38,590 bases of DNA from assembly GCA_964569055.1 (NCBI GenBank), contig CAZMSZ010000018.1, forward strand, positions 1 through 38,590, given 5' to 3'. Position numbers and translations under genes: made by a program. The notes beneath the pieces are model-generated. The model ran no database searches. It was not told the DNA's origin and saw nothing but the letters and a program-made list of their open reading frames with translations. This document shows, one piece after another, positions 25,162 through 32,260 of the stretch. Source of the stretch: JAWLGW01 sp964569055 (lineage in GTDB: Bacteria > Planctomycetota > J058). Each line of letters opens with the position of its first letter. Within the stretch, counting starts at the first letter, position 1.

Positions 25162-25746
25162 TCAGGCCTGGTCCCACCGAGCCGCGCGCGCCTCGCGCAC
25201 CCCCGCTTGGTCCGCCTCGGCCAGGCTGCGCCGCAGCGCCTCGTAGTCGGCGAGCGCCCGCCAGTAGTTGGCCACCAGGCTCTTCATGAAGTGACCGGCG
25301 ACGAAGTAGGCCGGCAGCCGGTAGCCGGGCGGGTCACCCAGCGCGCTCGCAGGCAGACCGTGCCGCTCGAGCAGCTCGACCAGGGCGGGGCCGACCCGCC
25401 CGAGCGCCTCGGCGACGCGCGGGTGGGCGTCGAGGTCCTCGGGGGGCTCGGCCGGCATGCGCCAGGCGGGGTCCCAGGCCCACACCTCGAACGGCTCGAG
25501 CCGCGCGGTGAGCTCGGCCCCGAGGGCCTGCCCGCTGGCCAGCGTGTCCTCCTTGAGCCGCTTGACCGCGGCCGGGTCCAATCGGTCGGCCTCGGGCGCG
25601 TGCTCGAAGGCGCGCCGCGCGGCCCGCACGAAGAAGGCCGGCACGTCGGCCTGCAGCACCCGCACCATGTCCCCCACGTCCCGCCGCAGCCGCTCCTCGA
25701 TCCGCGCCAACGTCTGGCGCCCGTCCTCGAGCCCTTCGTTCTCCAC
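25162..25746 (-). CDS. hypothetical soluble protein
   Basis: 194 residues from GTG at 25746, with GGGAGGGAG just upstream. Longer in-frame translation upstream is Arg/Ala-rich and lies across the next gene, so it is rejected. The protein is predicted to be mainly helical (LARIEERLRRDVGDMVRVLQADVPAFFVRAARRAFE, then AVKRLKEDTLASGQALGAEL). Its C-terminal end has an aromatic FVAGHFMKSLVANYWRAL segment. There is no signal peptide. Family unknown. It is the third gene of the minus-strand operon and lies between two other unknowns. Confidence 0.6.
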   Translation of the reverse strand: MENEGLEDGRQTLARIEERLRRDVGDMVRVLQADVPAFFVRAARRAFEHAPEADRLDPAAVKRLKEDTLASGQALGAELTARLEPFEVWAWDPAWRMPAEPPEDLDAHPRVAEALGRVGPALVELLERHGLPASALGDPPGYRLPAYFVAGHFMKSLVANYWRALADYEALRRSLAEADQAGVREARAARWDQA

Positions 25747-25838
25747 GCCGCTCCCTCCCCGCGCTCCCGCGCGCTCGCACCTCCCAACTGTAGACCAGGG
25801 ACGCGCGGGTTGCGTGGTCCTCGGGCGTGCTCGCGCGC

Positions 25839-26543
25839 TCAGTCGTCGTCGTTCGAGAGCCCGCCGAGCCCCGGGAAGCCAGGGAAGGGCGAGCCGCCCG
25901 GCGGCGGGAAGCCAGGGAAGGGCGAGCCGCCCGGCGGAGAGCCTGGGCGCGGCCCGGGCGGGCCTTCGGGCCGAGGCCCGGGGTGTTGCGCGCCGGGGGG
26001 CGGCTCGGCAGGGGCCGGCCTGGGGTCCGGTTTGCCGAACGGGAGCGGCTCGCGCCACACGCGCCGCGCCCGCTCGCGGTTGCCCTTGGCGATCATGGCC
26101 TCGAAGGCCTGGTCGTCGATCCAGGCCATGAGCGCAGCGGTCGCCTTCTCGAGCTGGCGCGGCGGGCGGAGCTCCTCGGGCAAGCTCGCCGCGCCGCCGA
26201 CCTTCAGCTCGGGTCCGGGCTTCAGCTCGAAGTCGTAGGTCTGCTCGATCCGGTTGACGTTCCACAGCTGGAAGGGCTTCTGGCAGTGCTTCAGCGCGCG
26301 CCCCACCCGCGCGGGCACCTCGGCCTCCACGACCCGCCCCGGCCCCTCGCGCTCCGAGCGCGCGACCCGCGCCGCCGCGAACGCGTCGAGCGCCTCGCCG
26401 GGCGTGCGCGGATGACCGCCCAGCGCCGCGTCCAGGGTGTCGATCGGGCCGCGGCGCGCGACCACCCAGGCCGCGAACGCGTGGCCGCGCTCGCTGTCCC
26501 AGGGGGGCGGCCCCTGCTCCTCGTCGCGGTCGACGCGGCTCAC
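25839..26543 (-). CDS. hypothetical protein with Gly/Pro/Phe-rich C-terminal repeats
   Basis: 234 residues from GTG at 26543, which overlaps the TGA of the MutS2-like gene (GTGA), a classic coupling arrangement. Residues about 1-165 are charged and mostly helical (RGHAFAAWVVARRG, ARVGRALKHCQKPFQLWNVN, LMAWIDDQAFEAMIAKGNRERARRVW). The C-terminal 65 residues are low complexity, with two copies of GGSPFPGFP and an acidic SNDDD end. No family is recognised. The overlap means it is translated together with the MutS2-like ATPase, so it may take over a function of the missing MutS2 C-terminus; this is speculation. Confidence 0.62.
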   Translation of the reverse strand: MSRVDRDEEQGPPPWDSERGHAFAAWVVARRGPIDTLDAALGGHPRTPGEALDAFAAARVARSEREGPGRVVEAEVPARVGRALKHCQKPFQLWNVNRIEQTYDFELKPGPELKVGGAASLPEELRPPRQLEKATAALMAWIDDQAFEAMIAKGNRERARRVWREPLPFGKPDPRPAPAEPPPGAQHPGPRPEGPPGPRPGSPPGGSPFPGFPPPGGSPFPGFPGLGGLSNDDD

Positions 26544-28099
26544 CGCGCCCCGCCCGCGTGCAGCTCGGCGGCGCGCGCGTAGATCGCCTCGGGCAGGCCG
26601 GCCTGGCGCGCGGCCTCGAGCGCGTAGCTCCGCCCCGCCTGGCCGAGGTGGAGCGTGAACGTGGGCCGGCCCGCCTCGTCGAGCGCGACCGCCGCGTTGG
26701 AGGCGGTCGGCGTCCGCTCCGCGAACGCCTTGAGCGGCGAGAGGTGCGTGGTCGCCAGCGTGAGCAGCTCGCGCCGCAGCTGGTCCTCCAAGAAGGCCTG
26801 CGCGAGGGCCGCCGCCTCGGCGGGGTCGGTGCCGAGCCCGATCTCGTCGAGCAGCACCAGGCAGCCGGGGCGGCTCGCCTCGCACACCTCGGTGAGGTGG
26901 CGCGCGTGCGCCTGGAACGTGCTCAGCCCCTCGTGGACGCTGGACGCGCCGTCGTTGCCCACCGCCAGGAACCCCGCGAACACGGGGAGGCGCGCGCGCT
27001 CGGCCGGGACGTGCGCCCCGCACTGCGCGAGCGCCGCCAGCAGCCCGACCGTCTTCATGGCGGCCGTCTTGCCGCCGCCGTTGGGGCCCGAGATCACGAG
27101 CAGCCGGCGCGCGTCGCTCATCGCCACGTCGATCGGGACGCAGCCCTCGCGCTCGGCGAGGAGCAGCGGGTGGCGCGCCGCGCGCAGCTCGAGCTCGAGC
27201 GGCGCGGCCGGCTCGGGCGCGACGAGCTCGAGCTCGCCGGCCAGCCGCGCCATGGCGGCGTGGACGTCGGCCAGGATCAAGCCGACGGCGAGCCGCTCGT
27301 AGTCCGCGCGCCGGGGCGCCACCATCGCGTCGAGCTCGGCCGCGATCCGCGCCTCCTCCTCGCGCTCGTCGAGCTCGAGGTAGCGGAGGCGCGCGTAGTC
27401 CTCGTGCAGGCCGTCGGGCTCGACGAGCAGCGCGTCCCCCTGCTCCGCCACGATCTGCCCGGGGACCCGGCGCGCCTCGCTGCGCTTGATCTTCAGGCAC
27501 AGCCGCCGCTCGTGCTCGACCGGGCGGTGCTCGGCGACCACGCGGGTGAGCGAGGGCTCGTGGCACAGCCGCGTGAGCGCCTGCTTCAGCCCCGCGCGCG
27601 CCGCGGCCTTCGCCGCCCGCAGCCGGCCGAGCGCCTCGGACGCGCCGTCTTGGACCACGCCGTGGGGCCCGATCCGCTCGAGGATCGTGGCGGCGAGCGC
27701 CTCGTCCTCGGGCGCGTCGGCCGCGGCCACCAGCGCGGCGAGGGCGGGCGCGCCGGCGAAGGCCGCGCGGGCGGCCGCGCCGGTGCGGAGCGTGATCGCC
27801 ACCGCGCGCAGCTCGCGGGCGTTCGAGCCGCGGAGCTGCCGCTCGGCGCGCTCGAAGGCGCGCGGCAGGTCGCTGATCGCCGACAGGTCGGGCAGCCCAC
27901 CTTCGGCGAGCAGGCGGCCCGCCTCGCGGGTGCACGCCTGCCGGCGGGCGACCTCGCCGGCGTCGCAGCTCGGCCGCAGGGCGCGCGCCCACTCCCGGCC
28001 GGCGTTCGAGGCGGCGCGCCGGGCGATGGCCTCGCACACCCGTCCCCACTCGACGAAGTCGAGGAAGCGCTGCAGCAGGGCGGCTCCGGCGTCGGTCAC
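26540..28099 (-). CDS. MutS2-like ATPase lacking the Smr domain
   Basis: 519 residues from GTG at 28099, with AAGG upstream. The C-terminal half is a MutS-type ABC ATPase: Walker A GPNGGGKT (338-345), signature region around GNDGASSVHEGLSTFQAH (381-398), Walker B LVLLDEIG (414-421) and the ATTH switch at 449-452. The N-terminal half resembles the core/clamp of MutS2 (RGSNARELRAVAI at about 90-102; GQIVAEQGDALLVEPDG at 214-230). Usual MutS2 is about 780 residues with a KOW/Smr nuclease tail; here that tail is absent and the stop overlaps an unrelated gene. MutS2 acts on recombination intermediates and stalled ribosomes, and loss of Smr should abolish the nuclease part. Confidence 0.82.
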   Translation of the reverse strand: MTDAGAALLQRFLDFVEWGRVCEAIARRAASNAGREWARALRPSCDAGEVARRQACTREAGRLLAEGGLPDLSAISDLPRAFERAERQLRGSNARELRAVAITLRTGAAARAAFAGAPALAALVAAADAPEDEALAATILERIGPHGVVQDGASEALGRLRAAKAAARAGLKQALTRLCHEPSLTRVVAEHRPVEHERRLCLKIKRSEARRVPGQIVAEQGDALLVEPDGLHEDYARLRYLELDEREEEARIAAELDAMVAPRRADYERLAVGLILADVHAAMARLAGELELVAPEPAAPLELELRAARHPLLLAEREGCVPIDVAMSDARRLLVISGPNGGGKTAAMKTVGLLAALAQCGAHVPAERARLPVFAGFLAVGNDGASSVHEGLSTFQAHARHLTEVCEASRPGCLVLLDEIGLGTDPAEAAALAQAFLEDQLRRELLTLATTHLSPLKAFAERTPTASNAAVALDEAGRPTFTLHLGQAGRSYALEAARQAGLPEAIYARAAELHAGGAR

Positions 28100-28152
28100 G
28101 AGCCGCCTTAACGTCGGCTCGAGGACAGGCTTCGAGCGCGCTCGGGGGCTGG

Positions 28153-28180
28153 TTGACTCGGCATTTCGACGTTCTACAAT
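28153..28180 (+). promoter_or_regulatory. sigma-70-like promoter of the eCIS operon
   Basis: TTGACT (28153-28158), a 16-base spacer and TACAAT (28175-28180) match the consensus at five of six positions each. The GTG of the Pvc16-like gene follows 31 bases after the -10. The MutS2-like gene diverges from the same 112-bp spacer. Confidence 0.7.
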
Positions 28181-28211
28181 TTCGAACCCAGCAGCGGAAG
28201 GCGTCCGAGAC

Positions 28212-28778
28212 GTGGAACAATTCCAAGTCTTCAAGCAGGTTACGCTGATCCTCGCGCGCATGCTCGAGGAGTCGGTGGGCGAGGCCCTCGGTCGCCGCAT
28301 CCCGGTCCGGTTCGAGCACGCGCCCGACCTCCGCAAGGGCGACGGCGCGCTGACCCTGGTGTTCTGCCACGTCCACCGGCGGTCGGGCGACCACGATCGG
28401 GAGTACGAGTTCGCGGGCGGCGGGGAGCGGTTCCGCAACCCGCCGGTCCTGCTGCGCGCCCACTACCTGCTCTCCGCCTGGGCCGCGCCGCCCGAGGACC
28501 AGGTCCTCCTCGGCGCCGCCATGCGGACGTTCCTCGACCGCCCCTACCTCGAGCCGGAGGGGATGGAGGAGGAGCAGGCGATCGGTTACGCCGGGATCCC
28601 GTCCATCGACCTCGAGCCGCTCGGGTTCGAGGAGCAGCGGGCGGCGCTCGCGGCGTTCGGGATGCCGATGGCTCCCACGGCCCGCTACTCGGTCGACATC
28701 CGCCTCCAGAGCGGCAAGACGACGCCGATCAAGCGGGTCAAGGAGCGGATCATGGACTTCAGGAAGATCGAGAGCTAG
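28212..28778 (+). CDS. eCIS tail terminator, DUF4255/Pvc16-Afp16 family
   Basis: 188 residues from GTG at 28212, with GGAAGG about ten bases upstream. The sequence has the Pvc16 N-terminal layout: a leading helix (FKQVTLILARMLEESV), ALTLVFCHVHRRSGDHDREY, then PPVLLRAHYLLSAWAAPPEDQVLLGAAMRTFLDRPYL, followed by a C-terminal beta section (YSVDIRLQSG). In extracellular contractile injection systems this protein caps the tube and sheath at the end away from the baseplate. It is the first gene after the divergent promoter and precedes the sheath gene by 177 bases. An assignment to phage tail completion proteins is a close alternative. Confidence 0.82.
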   Translation: MEQFQVFKQVTLILARMLEESVGEALGRRIPVRFEHAPDLRKGDGALTLVFCHVHRRSGDHDREYEFAGGGERFRNPPVLLRAHYLLSAWAAPPEDQVLLGAAMRTFLDRPYLEPEGMEEEQAIGYAGIPSIDLEPLGFEEQRAALAAFGMPMAPTARYSVDIRLQSGKTTPIKRVKERIMDFRKIES

Positions 28779-28784
28779 ATCCCC

Positions 28785-28813
28785 TTGTGGCGTGCCTGGT
28801 GGACGTGTATCTT
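28785..28813 (+). promoter_or_regulatory. weak promoter candidate before the first sheath gene
   Basis: TTGTGG, a 17-base spacer and TATCTT. Match is moderate, and the start of the sheath gene lies about 140 bases downstream. Confidence 0.25.
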
Positions 28814-28955
28814 CCCGCCTCCTCCATCTCTGCGCGGAGACTCCGCGCCGAGCGGAGGAGCGTCTTCCTGCCGCGTGAACCGCGTTTCACGAGCTCGGTG
28901 AGGAAGGCGTCGGAGATGACTGCCTAGCAACCACAACCCAGAGGATCACCACTCC

Positions 28956-30209
28956 ATGGCGACTTCGTACCTGAGCCCGGGTGTCTACGTCGAAGAGGTC
29001 GATCGCGGCTCCAAGCCGATCGAGGCCGTCGGCACCAGCACCGTGGGCTTCCTCGGCACCTGCTCGAAGGGCCCGGTCAACAAGCCGATCTTCATCGGCA
29101 ACTGGACCCAGTTCACCAACACGTTCGGCGACTTCCGCGACAGCCAGTTCCTGGCCCACGCGGTGTACGGCTTCTTCAACAACGGCGGCACCCGCTGCTT
29201 CGTGACCAACGTCGGCGAGCACCCGGCCGGCGCCGACCGCGTGGCCGGCGACACCGCCGCGGCGAGCGGCGGCGACAAGGCCAAGGACAAGGGCGACGCC
29301 AAGGGCGGCGCCAAGCCGAGCGGCGACGTCCAGAAGGTCCTCAACGGGATGTTCATCGGCGAGGACAAGGGCCCCGGCGCGCGCACCGGGCTCAAGACCT
29401 TCGAGGACATCGACGACATCAGCCTCGTGGTCGCGCCCGGCCAGGTCGACCCGGCCATCCAGGACGCGGTCCTGACCCACTGCGAGCTGAAGAAGGACCG
29501 CTTCGCGGTGCTCGACTCGCCCGAGACGATCGACATGGGCGGGATCGACAAGATCCCCAAGCCGCGTGACTCGAAGTACGGCGCCTACTACTTCCCCTGG
29601 ATCGAGGTCTACGACCCCGAGCGCGGGAACATCTTCGTGCCGCCCTCGGGCCACATGGTCGGCATCTACGCCCGCGTCGACGCCGAGCGCGGCGTCCACA
29701 AGGCGCCCGCCAACGAGATCGTGCGCGGCGCGCTGGGCCTGAAGTACAGCATCAGCCGCCCCGAGCAGGACATCCTCAACCCGAAGGGGATCAACTGCAT
29801 CCGCGACTTCTCGCGTCGCGGCCGCGGGATCCGCGTCTGGGGCGCCCGGACCATCTCGTCCGACGCCTCGTGGCGCTACATCAACGTCCGTCGCCTGTTC
29901 ATCATGATCGAGGAGTCGATCGACATCGGCCTGCAGTGGGCGGTCTTCGAGCCGAACGACCACCGGCTCTGGAAGAAGATCACCCGCGACGTGTCGTCGT
30001 TCCTCTACCGCCTGTGGCGGGCGGGCGCGCTCTTCGGCAAGACCCCCGAGGAGGCGTTCTACGTCAAGTGCGACAGCGAGACGAACCCGGTCGAGACGAT
30101 CGACGCGGGTCAGGTGATCACCGAGATCGGCGTCTGCCCGGTGAAGCCGGCTGAATTCGTGATCTTCCGAATCGGCCAGTGGCAGTCGGGTTCGGACGTC
30201 GCGGAGTAA
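28956..30209 (+). CDS. contractile tail sheath protein, short form
   Basis: 417 residues from ATG at 28956. The N-terminus (SYLSPGVYVEEVDRGSKPIEAVGTST) and FLGTCSKGPVNKP are typical of contractile-system sheaths (Afp2-4, Pvc2-4 and Myoviridae). A Lys/Gly/Asp-rich insert (KAKDKGDAKGGAKP) lies near residue 110. The C-terminal domain (GINCIRDFSRRGRGIRVWGARTISSD, YINVRRLFIMIEESI, WAVFEPND, SFLYRLWRAGALFG) contains the conserved sheath core and carries the handshake elements that link neighbouring subunits. It should polymerise around the tube and contract. Its sequence lacks the large central domain of the second sheath at 32261, so the two are not duplicates of one gene but different forms. Confidence 0.92.
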   Translation: MATSYLSPGVYVEEVDRGSKPIEAVGTSTVGFLGTCSKGPVNKPIFIGNWTQFTNTFGDFRDSQFLAHAVYGFFNNGGTRCFVTNVGEHPAGADRVAGDTAAASGGDKAKDKGDAKGGAKPSGDVQKVLNGMFIGEDKGPGARTGLKTFEDIDDISLVVAPGQVDPAIQDAVLTHCELKKDRFAVLDSPETIDMGGIDKIPKPRDSKYGAYYFPWIEVYDPERGNIFVPPSGHMVGIYARVDAERGVHKAPANEIVRGALGLKYSISRPEQDILNPKGINCIRDFSRRGRGIRVWGARTISSDASWRYINVRRLFIMIEESIDIGLQWAVFEPNDHRLWKKITRDVSSFLYRLWRAGALFGKTPEEAFYVKCDSETNPVETIDAGQVITEIGVCPVKPAEFVIFRIGQWQSGSDVAE

Positions 30210-30219
30210 CGGAGACCCA

Positions 30220-30248
30220 GCCTGGGGCCTCACGGTGGGGCCCCAGGC
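30220..30248 (+). terminator. hairpin after the first sheath gene
   Basis: Perfect 10-bp stem (GCCTGGGGCC / GGCCCCAGGC) with a nine-base loop, 10 bases after the sheath stop, followed by GTCTTCC. It may attenuate transcription so that the sheath is made in excess of the downstream proteins. Confidence 0.6.
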
Positions 30249-30325
30249 GTCTTCCATGGACGGCAGCATGAGCCGCCCTGAGCAGCACGACGGCAGTCCG
30301 GGCCGTCTATGAGGAGGCAAGCGGA

Positions 30326-30748
30326 GTGAAGAACGAACGGGCCAAGTGCAACAACCAGAACTTCGAGTGCGACCTGTCGCCGCACATCACCGGGATCTCG
30401 CCGATCACCTGCCGCTTCCCCCCCGTGGACTCCGGCGACGGCCGCAACTGGCAGTACAAGGTGTACCAGCCGGGCGCGCCCGAGTACGGCAACATCACCT
30501 TCGAGGGCGCCGAGCACAAGGACTCGATCGGCGACATCAAGTCCTGGGTGAAGACCGTCTACGAGGGCGGGGACTCCCGCAAGGACATCAGCATCAACGT
30601 GTTCGATCAGGCCAAGCAGACGGTCCGCACGTTCAACCTGATCGAGTGCTTCCCCCTCCACTTCAACATCCTGAACGTGGAGAACGGGCGGCCGGACGTC
30701 ATCCACTGGACCCTGGAAGTTCGTGTCAACCGCTGGGAGGCCGCGTAG
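30326..30748 (+). CDS. tube protein (phage tail tube, gp19-like)
   Basis: 140 residues from GTG at 30326, with GGAGG about 14 bases upstream. The layout has a short leader (ERAKCNNQNFECDLSPHITGISPITCRFPP), then GNITFEGAEHKDSIGDIKSWVKTVYEGG, KDISINVFDQ and an end in VRVNRWEAA. This is the double beta-barrel arrangement of the T4 gp19/eCIS inner-tube family. The tube is the needle over which the sheath contracts, or carries cargo. It has three Cys in the first 50 residues, an unusual feature. It is followed 26 bases later by the second tube gene. Confidence 0.78.
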   Translation: MKNERAKCNNQNFECDLSPHITGISPITCRFPPVDSGDGRNWQYKVYQPGAPEYGNITFEGAEHKDSIGDIKSWVKTVYEGGDSRKDISINVFDQAKQTVRTFNLIECFPLHFNILNVENGRPDVIHWTLEVRVNRWEAA

Positions 30749-30774
30749 TACCGCGGTATTGAGGAGATAGCACC

Positions 30775-31254
30775 ATGATCGGACACAAGGTACTCGCGGA
30801 TCAGGTCTCGCGCGCCTACGGCTTCAAGGTCGAGGTCAGCGGCATGGCCTCGATGGACAGCAACGAGGGCGGCTGGCGCTCGGTCTCGGGGGGCGGCCTC
30901 CGCATCCACGAGGACAACGGCAGCGCGACGTTCGGCCAGGACCAGTACAAGAGCACCACCCGCGGCATGTGCGAGTGGGAGCCCATCACGCTGGTGGGCG
31001 CGGTCACCAAGGACCGCAAGGACTGCATCACCTGGTTCAAGGACATGGTCCAGACCGGCGACGAGGCGGCCTGCTACAAGGACCTCTCGATCACCCTGGT
31101 CGGGCCCGACGGGCAGGACCTGTACACCATCAACTACCTCGAGTGCTTCCTCATGAGCTACACGCTCGGCGAGCTCAACTCGACCGGCGACGGCGAGCCG
31201 CTCTACGAGACGATCGAGGTCTGCGTCGGCCACAGCGACAACCTGCTGAGCTAG
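30775..31254 (+). CDS. tube protein (phage tail tube, gp19-like), second copy
   Basis: 159 residues from ATG at 30775, with GAGGAG about ten bases upstream. Motifs: SRAYGFKVEVSGMASMDS, a GGLRIHEDNGSATFG stretch, CEWEPITLVGAVTKDRK, DMVQTGDEAACYKDLSITLVGPD and YLECFLMSYTLGELNS. These match the gp19-like tube fold and are distinct from the preceding tube protein. eCIS often code for two or three tube proteins, of which one forms the shaft and others form the initiator at the baseplate. Three tube paralogues are present in this locus, and it is not possible to say which makes the shaft. Confidence 0.8.
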   Translation: MIGHKVLADQVSRAYGFKVEVSGMASMDSNEGGWRSVSGGGLRIHEDNGSATFGQDQYKSTTRGMCEWEPITLVGAVTKDRKDCITWFKDMVQTGDEAACYKDLSITLVGPDGQDLYTINYLECFLMSYTLGELNSTGDGEPLYETIEVCVGHSDNLLS

Positions 31255-31276
31255 CCTTCGCGCCAGCTCGAGCACG

Positions 31277-31309
31277 CGAAGCCGCCCGCCTCCGCGCGGG
31301 CGGTCTTCG
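31277..31309 (+). terminator. hairpin after the second tube gene
   Basis: A stem between CGAAGCCGCCCGC and GCGGGCGGTCTTCG (one unpaired T), 23 bases after the tube stop. No U-run follows. It lies in a 204-base gap in the eCIS operon, so it is probably an attenuator or terminator. Confidence 0.6.
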
Positions 31310-31458
31310 TGTCCGGGCCCCTCGATTCGGGCGCTCACCCCGCTTTCGCGGCTGCAAGGGCCGAGGTAAGGTGAGCGCCCGCGAAACGGGGGCCGCTCGG
31401 CCCTCGCGTCTCATTCGCGCGTTCGCGCGCTCCACCGCCGTTTGGGGGGAACCAGACG

Positions 31459-31833
31459 ATGCCGCTCCAGACCGAGTTCGAGTTCACCCTCCCCCGTGGG
31501 TACGTCGACAAGGAGGGCAACCTCCACAAGACGGGGATCATGCGCCTCGCCACCGCCAAGGACGAGATCGCGCCGCTCACCGACTTCCGGGTCCAGAAGA
31601 ACCGGGCCTTCCTGGTGATCATCCTGCTCTCGCGGGTGATCACCAAGCTCGGGACCCTGGGCGACGAGCAGGTCACGACCGACGTGGTCGAGGGCCTCTA
31701 CTCCGCCGACCTCTCCTACCTCCAGGAGTTCTACCGGCGGATCAACGAGGACGGCTCGGCGCTGGTCAAGACGGCGTGCCCCCACTGTGAGCAGGAGTTC
31801 GACTTCGACCTGGGCTCCTTGGGGGGGGCGTAG
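31459..31833 (+). CDS. tail/baseplate assembly chaperone-like protein (zero-frame product)
   Basis: 124 residues from ATG at 31459, closing at TAG 31831-31833. It contains FEFTLPRGYVDKEGNLHKTGIMRLATAKDEI, PLTDFRVQKNRAFLVIILLSRVITKLG and a CPHC knuckle followed by an acidic FDFDLGSLGGA end. This corresponds to the small protein found between tube and sheath genes of eCIS that resembles phage T4 baseplate-hub assembly chaperones. The gene ends with a run of eight G (31821-31828) directly before the stop. A -1 slip there would bypass the stop and join the next reading frame (see 31824-32093). Family assignment is moderate. Confidence 0.75.
   Translation: MPLQTEFEFTLPRGYVDKEGNLHKTGIMRLATAKDEIAPLTDFRVQKNRAFLVIILLSRVITKLGTLGDEQVTTDVVEGLYSADLSYLQEFYRRINEDGSALVKTACPHCEQEFDFDLGSLGGA
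31821..31828 (+). promoter_or_regulatory. candidate -1 ribosomal frameshift site (G8 tract)
   Basis: In the zero frame the end reads TTG GGG GGG GCG TAG. The heptamer G GGG GGG fits the X XXX XXX rule for -1 slippage. A small hairpin GTAGC-TT-GCTAC (31830-31841) follows after one base. No well-placed Shine-Dalgarno enhancer was seen; AGGAG lies over 20 bases upstream. Confidence 0.6.
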
Positions 31834-32093
31834 CTTGCTACCCCGAGGATCGCCTCTACCAGGAAGTCGCCTACGTCGCCTACCACTTCCACTGGACGCG
31901 TGACGAGATCCTCGACCTGACGCACCGCGAGCGTCACCAGTGGGTCCAGGAGATCTCGGCCATCAACAAGAAGATCAACAAGGCGTCGGGGGCCTCGACC
32001 AAGCGGCCGGGCGAGCTCAAGTTCGGCTCGCGCCACGGCCCGGTCGGGTTCAGCGGCGGGCTGAACCTCACCAACCCCGACGACGACGACTGA
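31824..32093 (+). CDS. DUF6760-like reading frame in -1 frame, likely a frameshift extension
   Basis: The frame is open from 31791 (after TGA at 31788) to TGA at 32091. It codes for CYPEDRLYQEVAYVAYHFHWTRDE, then THRERHQWVQEISAINKKIN and a tail ending in NPDDDD. This is the DUF6760 pattern of small proteins next to assembly chaperones in eCIS. Across its whole open length there is no ATG, GTG or TTG codon, so ordinary initiation is not possible. A -1 shift at the G8 tract joins it to the chaperone and gives a fusion of about 211 residues. Alternatives: a one-G undercount in the assembly (nine G would make one plain gene), or start at a rare codon. Confidence 0.7.
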   Translation, partial: GGVACYPEDRLYQEVAYVAYHFHWTRDEILDLTHRERHQWVQEISAINKKINKASGASTKRPGELKFGSRHGPVGFSGGLNLTNPDDDD

Positions 32094-32098
32094 CCGGT

Positions 32099-32125
32099 GC
32101 CCCGGCGGAGCGATCCCGCCGGGGC
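32099..32125 (+). terminator. hairpin between chaperone/DUF6760 and second sheath
   Basis: Perfect 10-bp stem (GCCCCGGCGG / CCGCCGGGGC) with a seven-base loop, six bases after the DUF6760-like stop. It probably ends or attenuates the first part of the eCIS operon. Confidence 0.65.
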
Positions 32126-32171
32126 GCCTCCCGTTCGGGGCGGCGCGGGTTCGGGGCGAACGAGGGGCTCG

Positions 32172-32200
32172 GTGCAGCGGCCCAGCGGGCGTGCTAGAAT
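32172..32200 (+). promoter_or_regulatory. possible promoter of the second sheath module
   Basis: TAGAAT at 32195-32200 matches the -10 at five of six positions and lies in an AT-richer patch unusual for this region. The -35 (GTGCAG at 32172) is poor. The sheath GTG is 60 bases downstream and the hairpin at 32099 lies upstream. Confidence 0.35.
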
Positions 32201-32260
32201 TTAACGTCACTTACAACGCAATGGCGTGCAACGAGATACGCCGTTCGAGCGGATGAGGCC

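Noticed and set aside
28100..28438. Upstream extension of the MutS2-like protein
   Set aside because: It would run across the divergent promoter and the Pvc16-like gene; the GTG at 28099 starts the family-like sequence.
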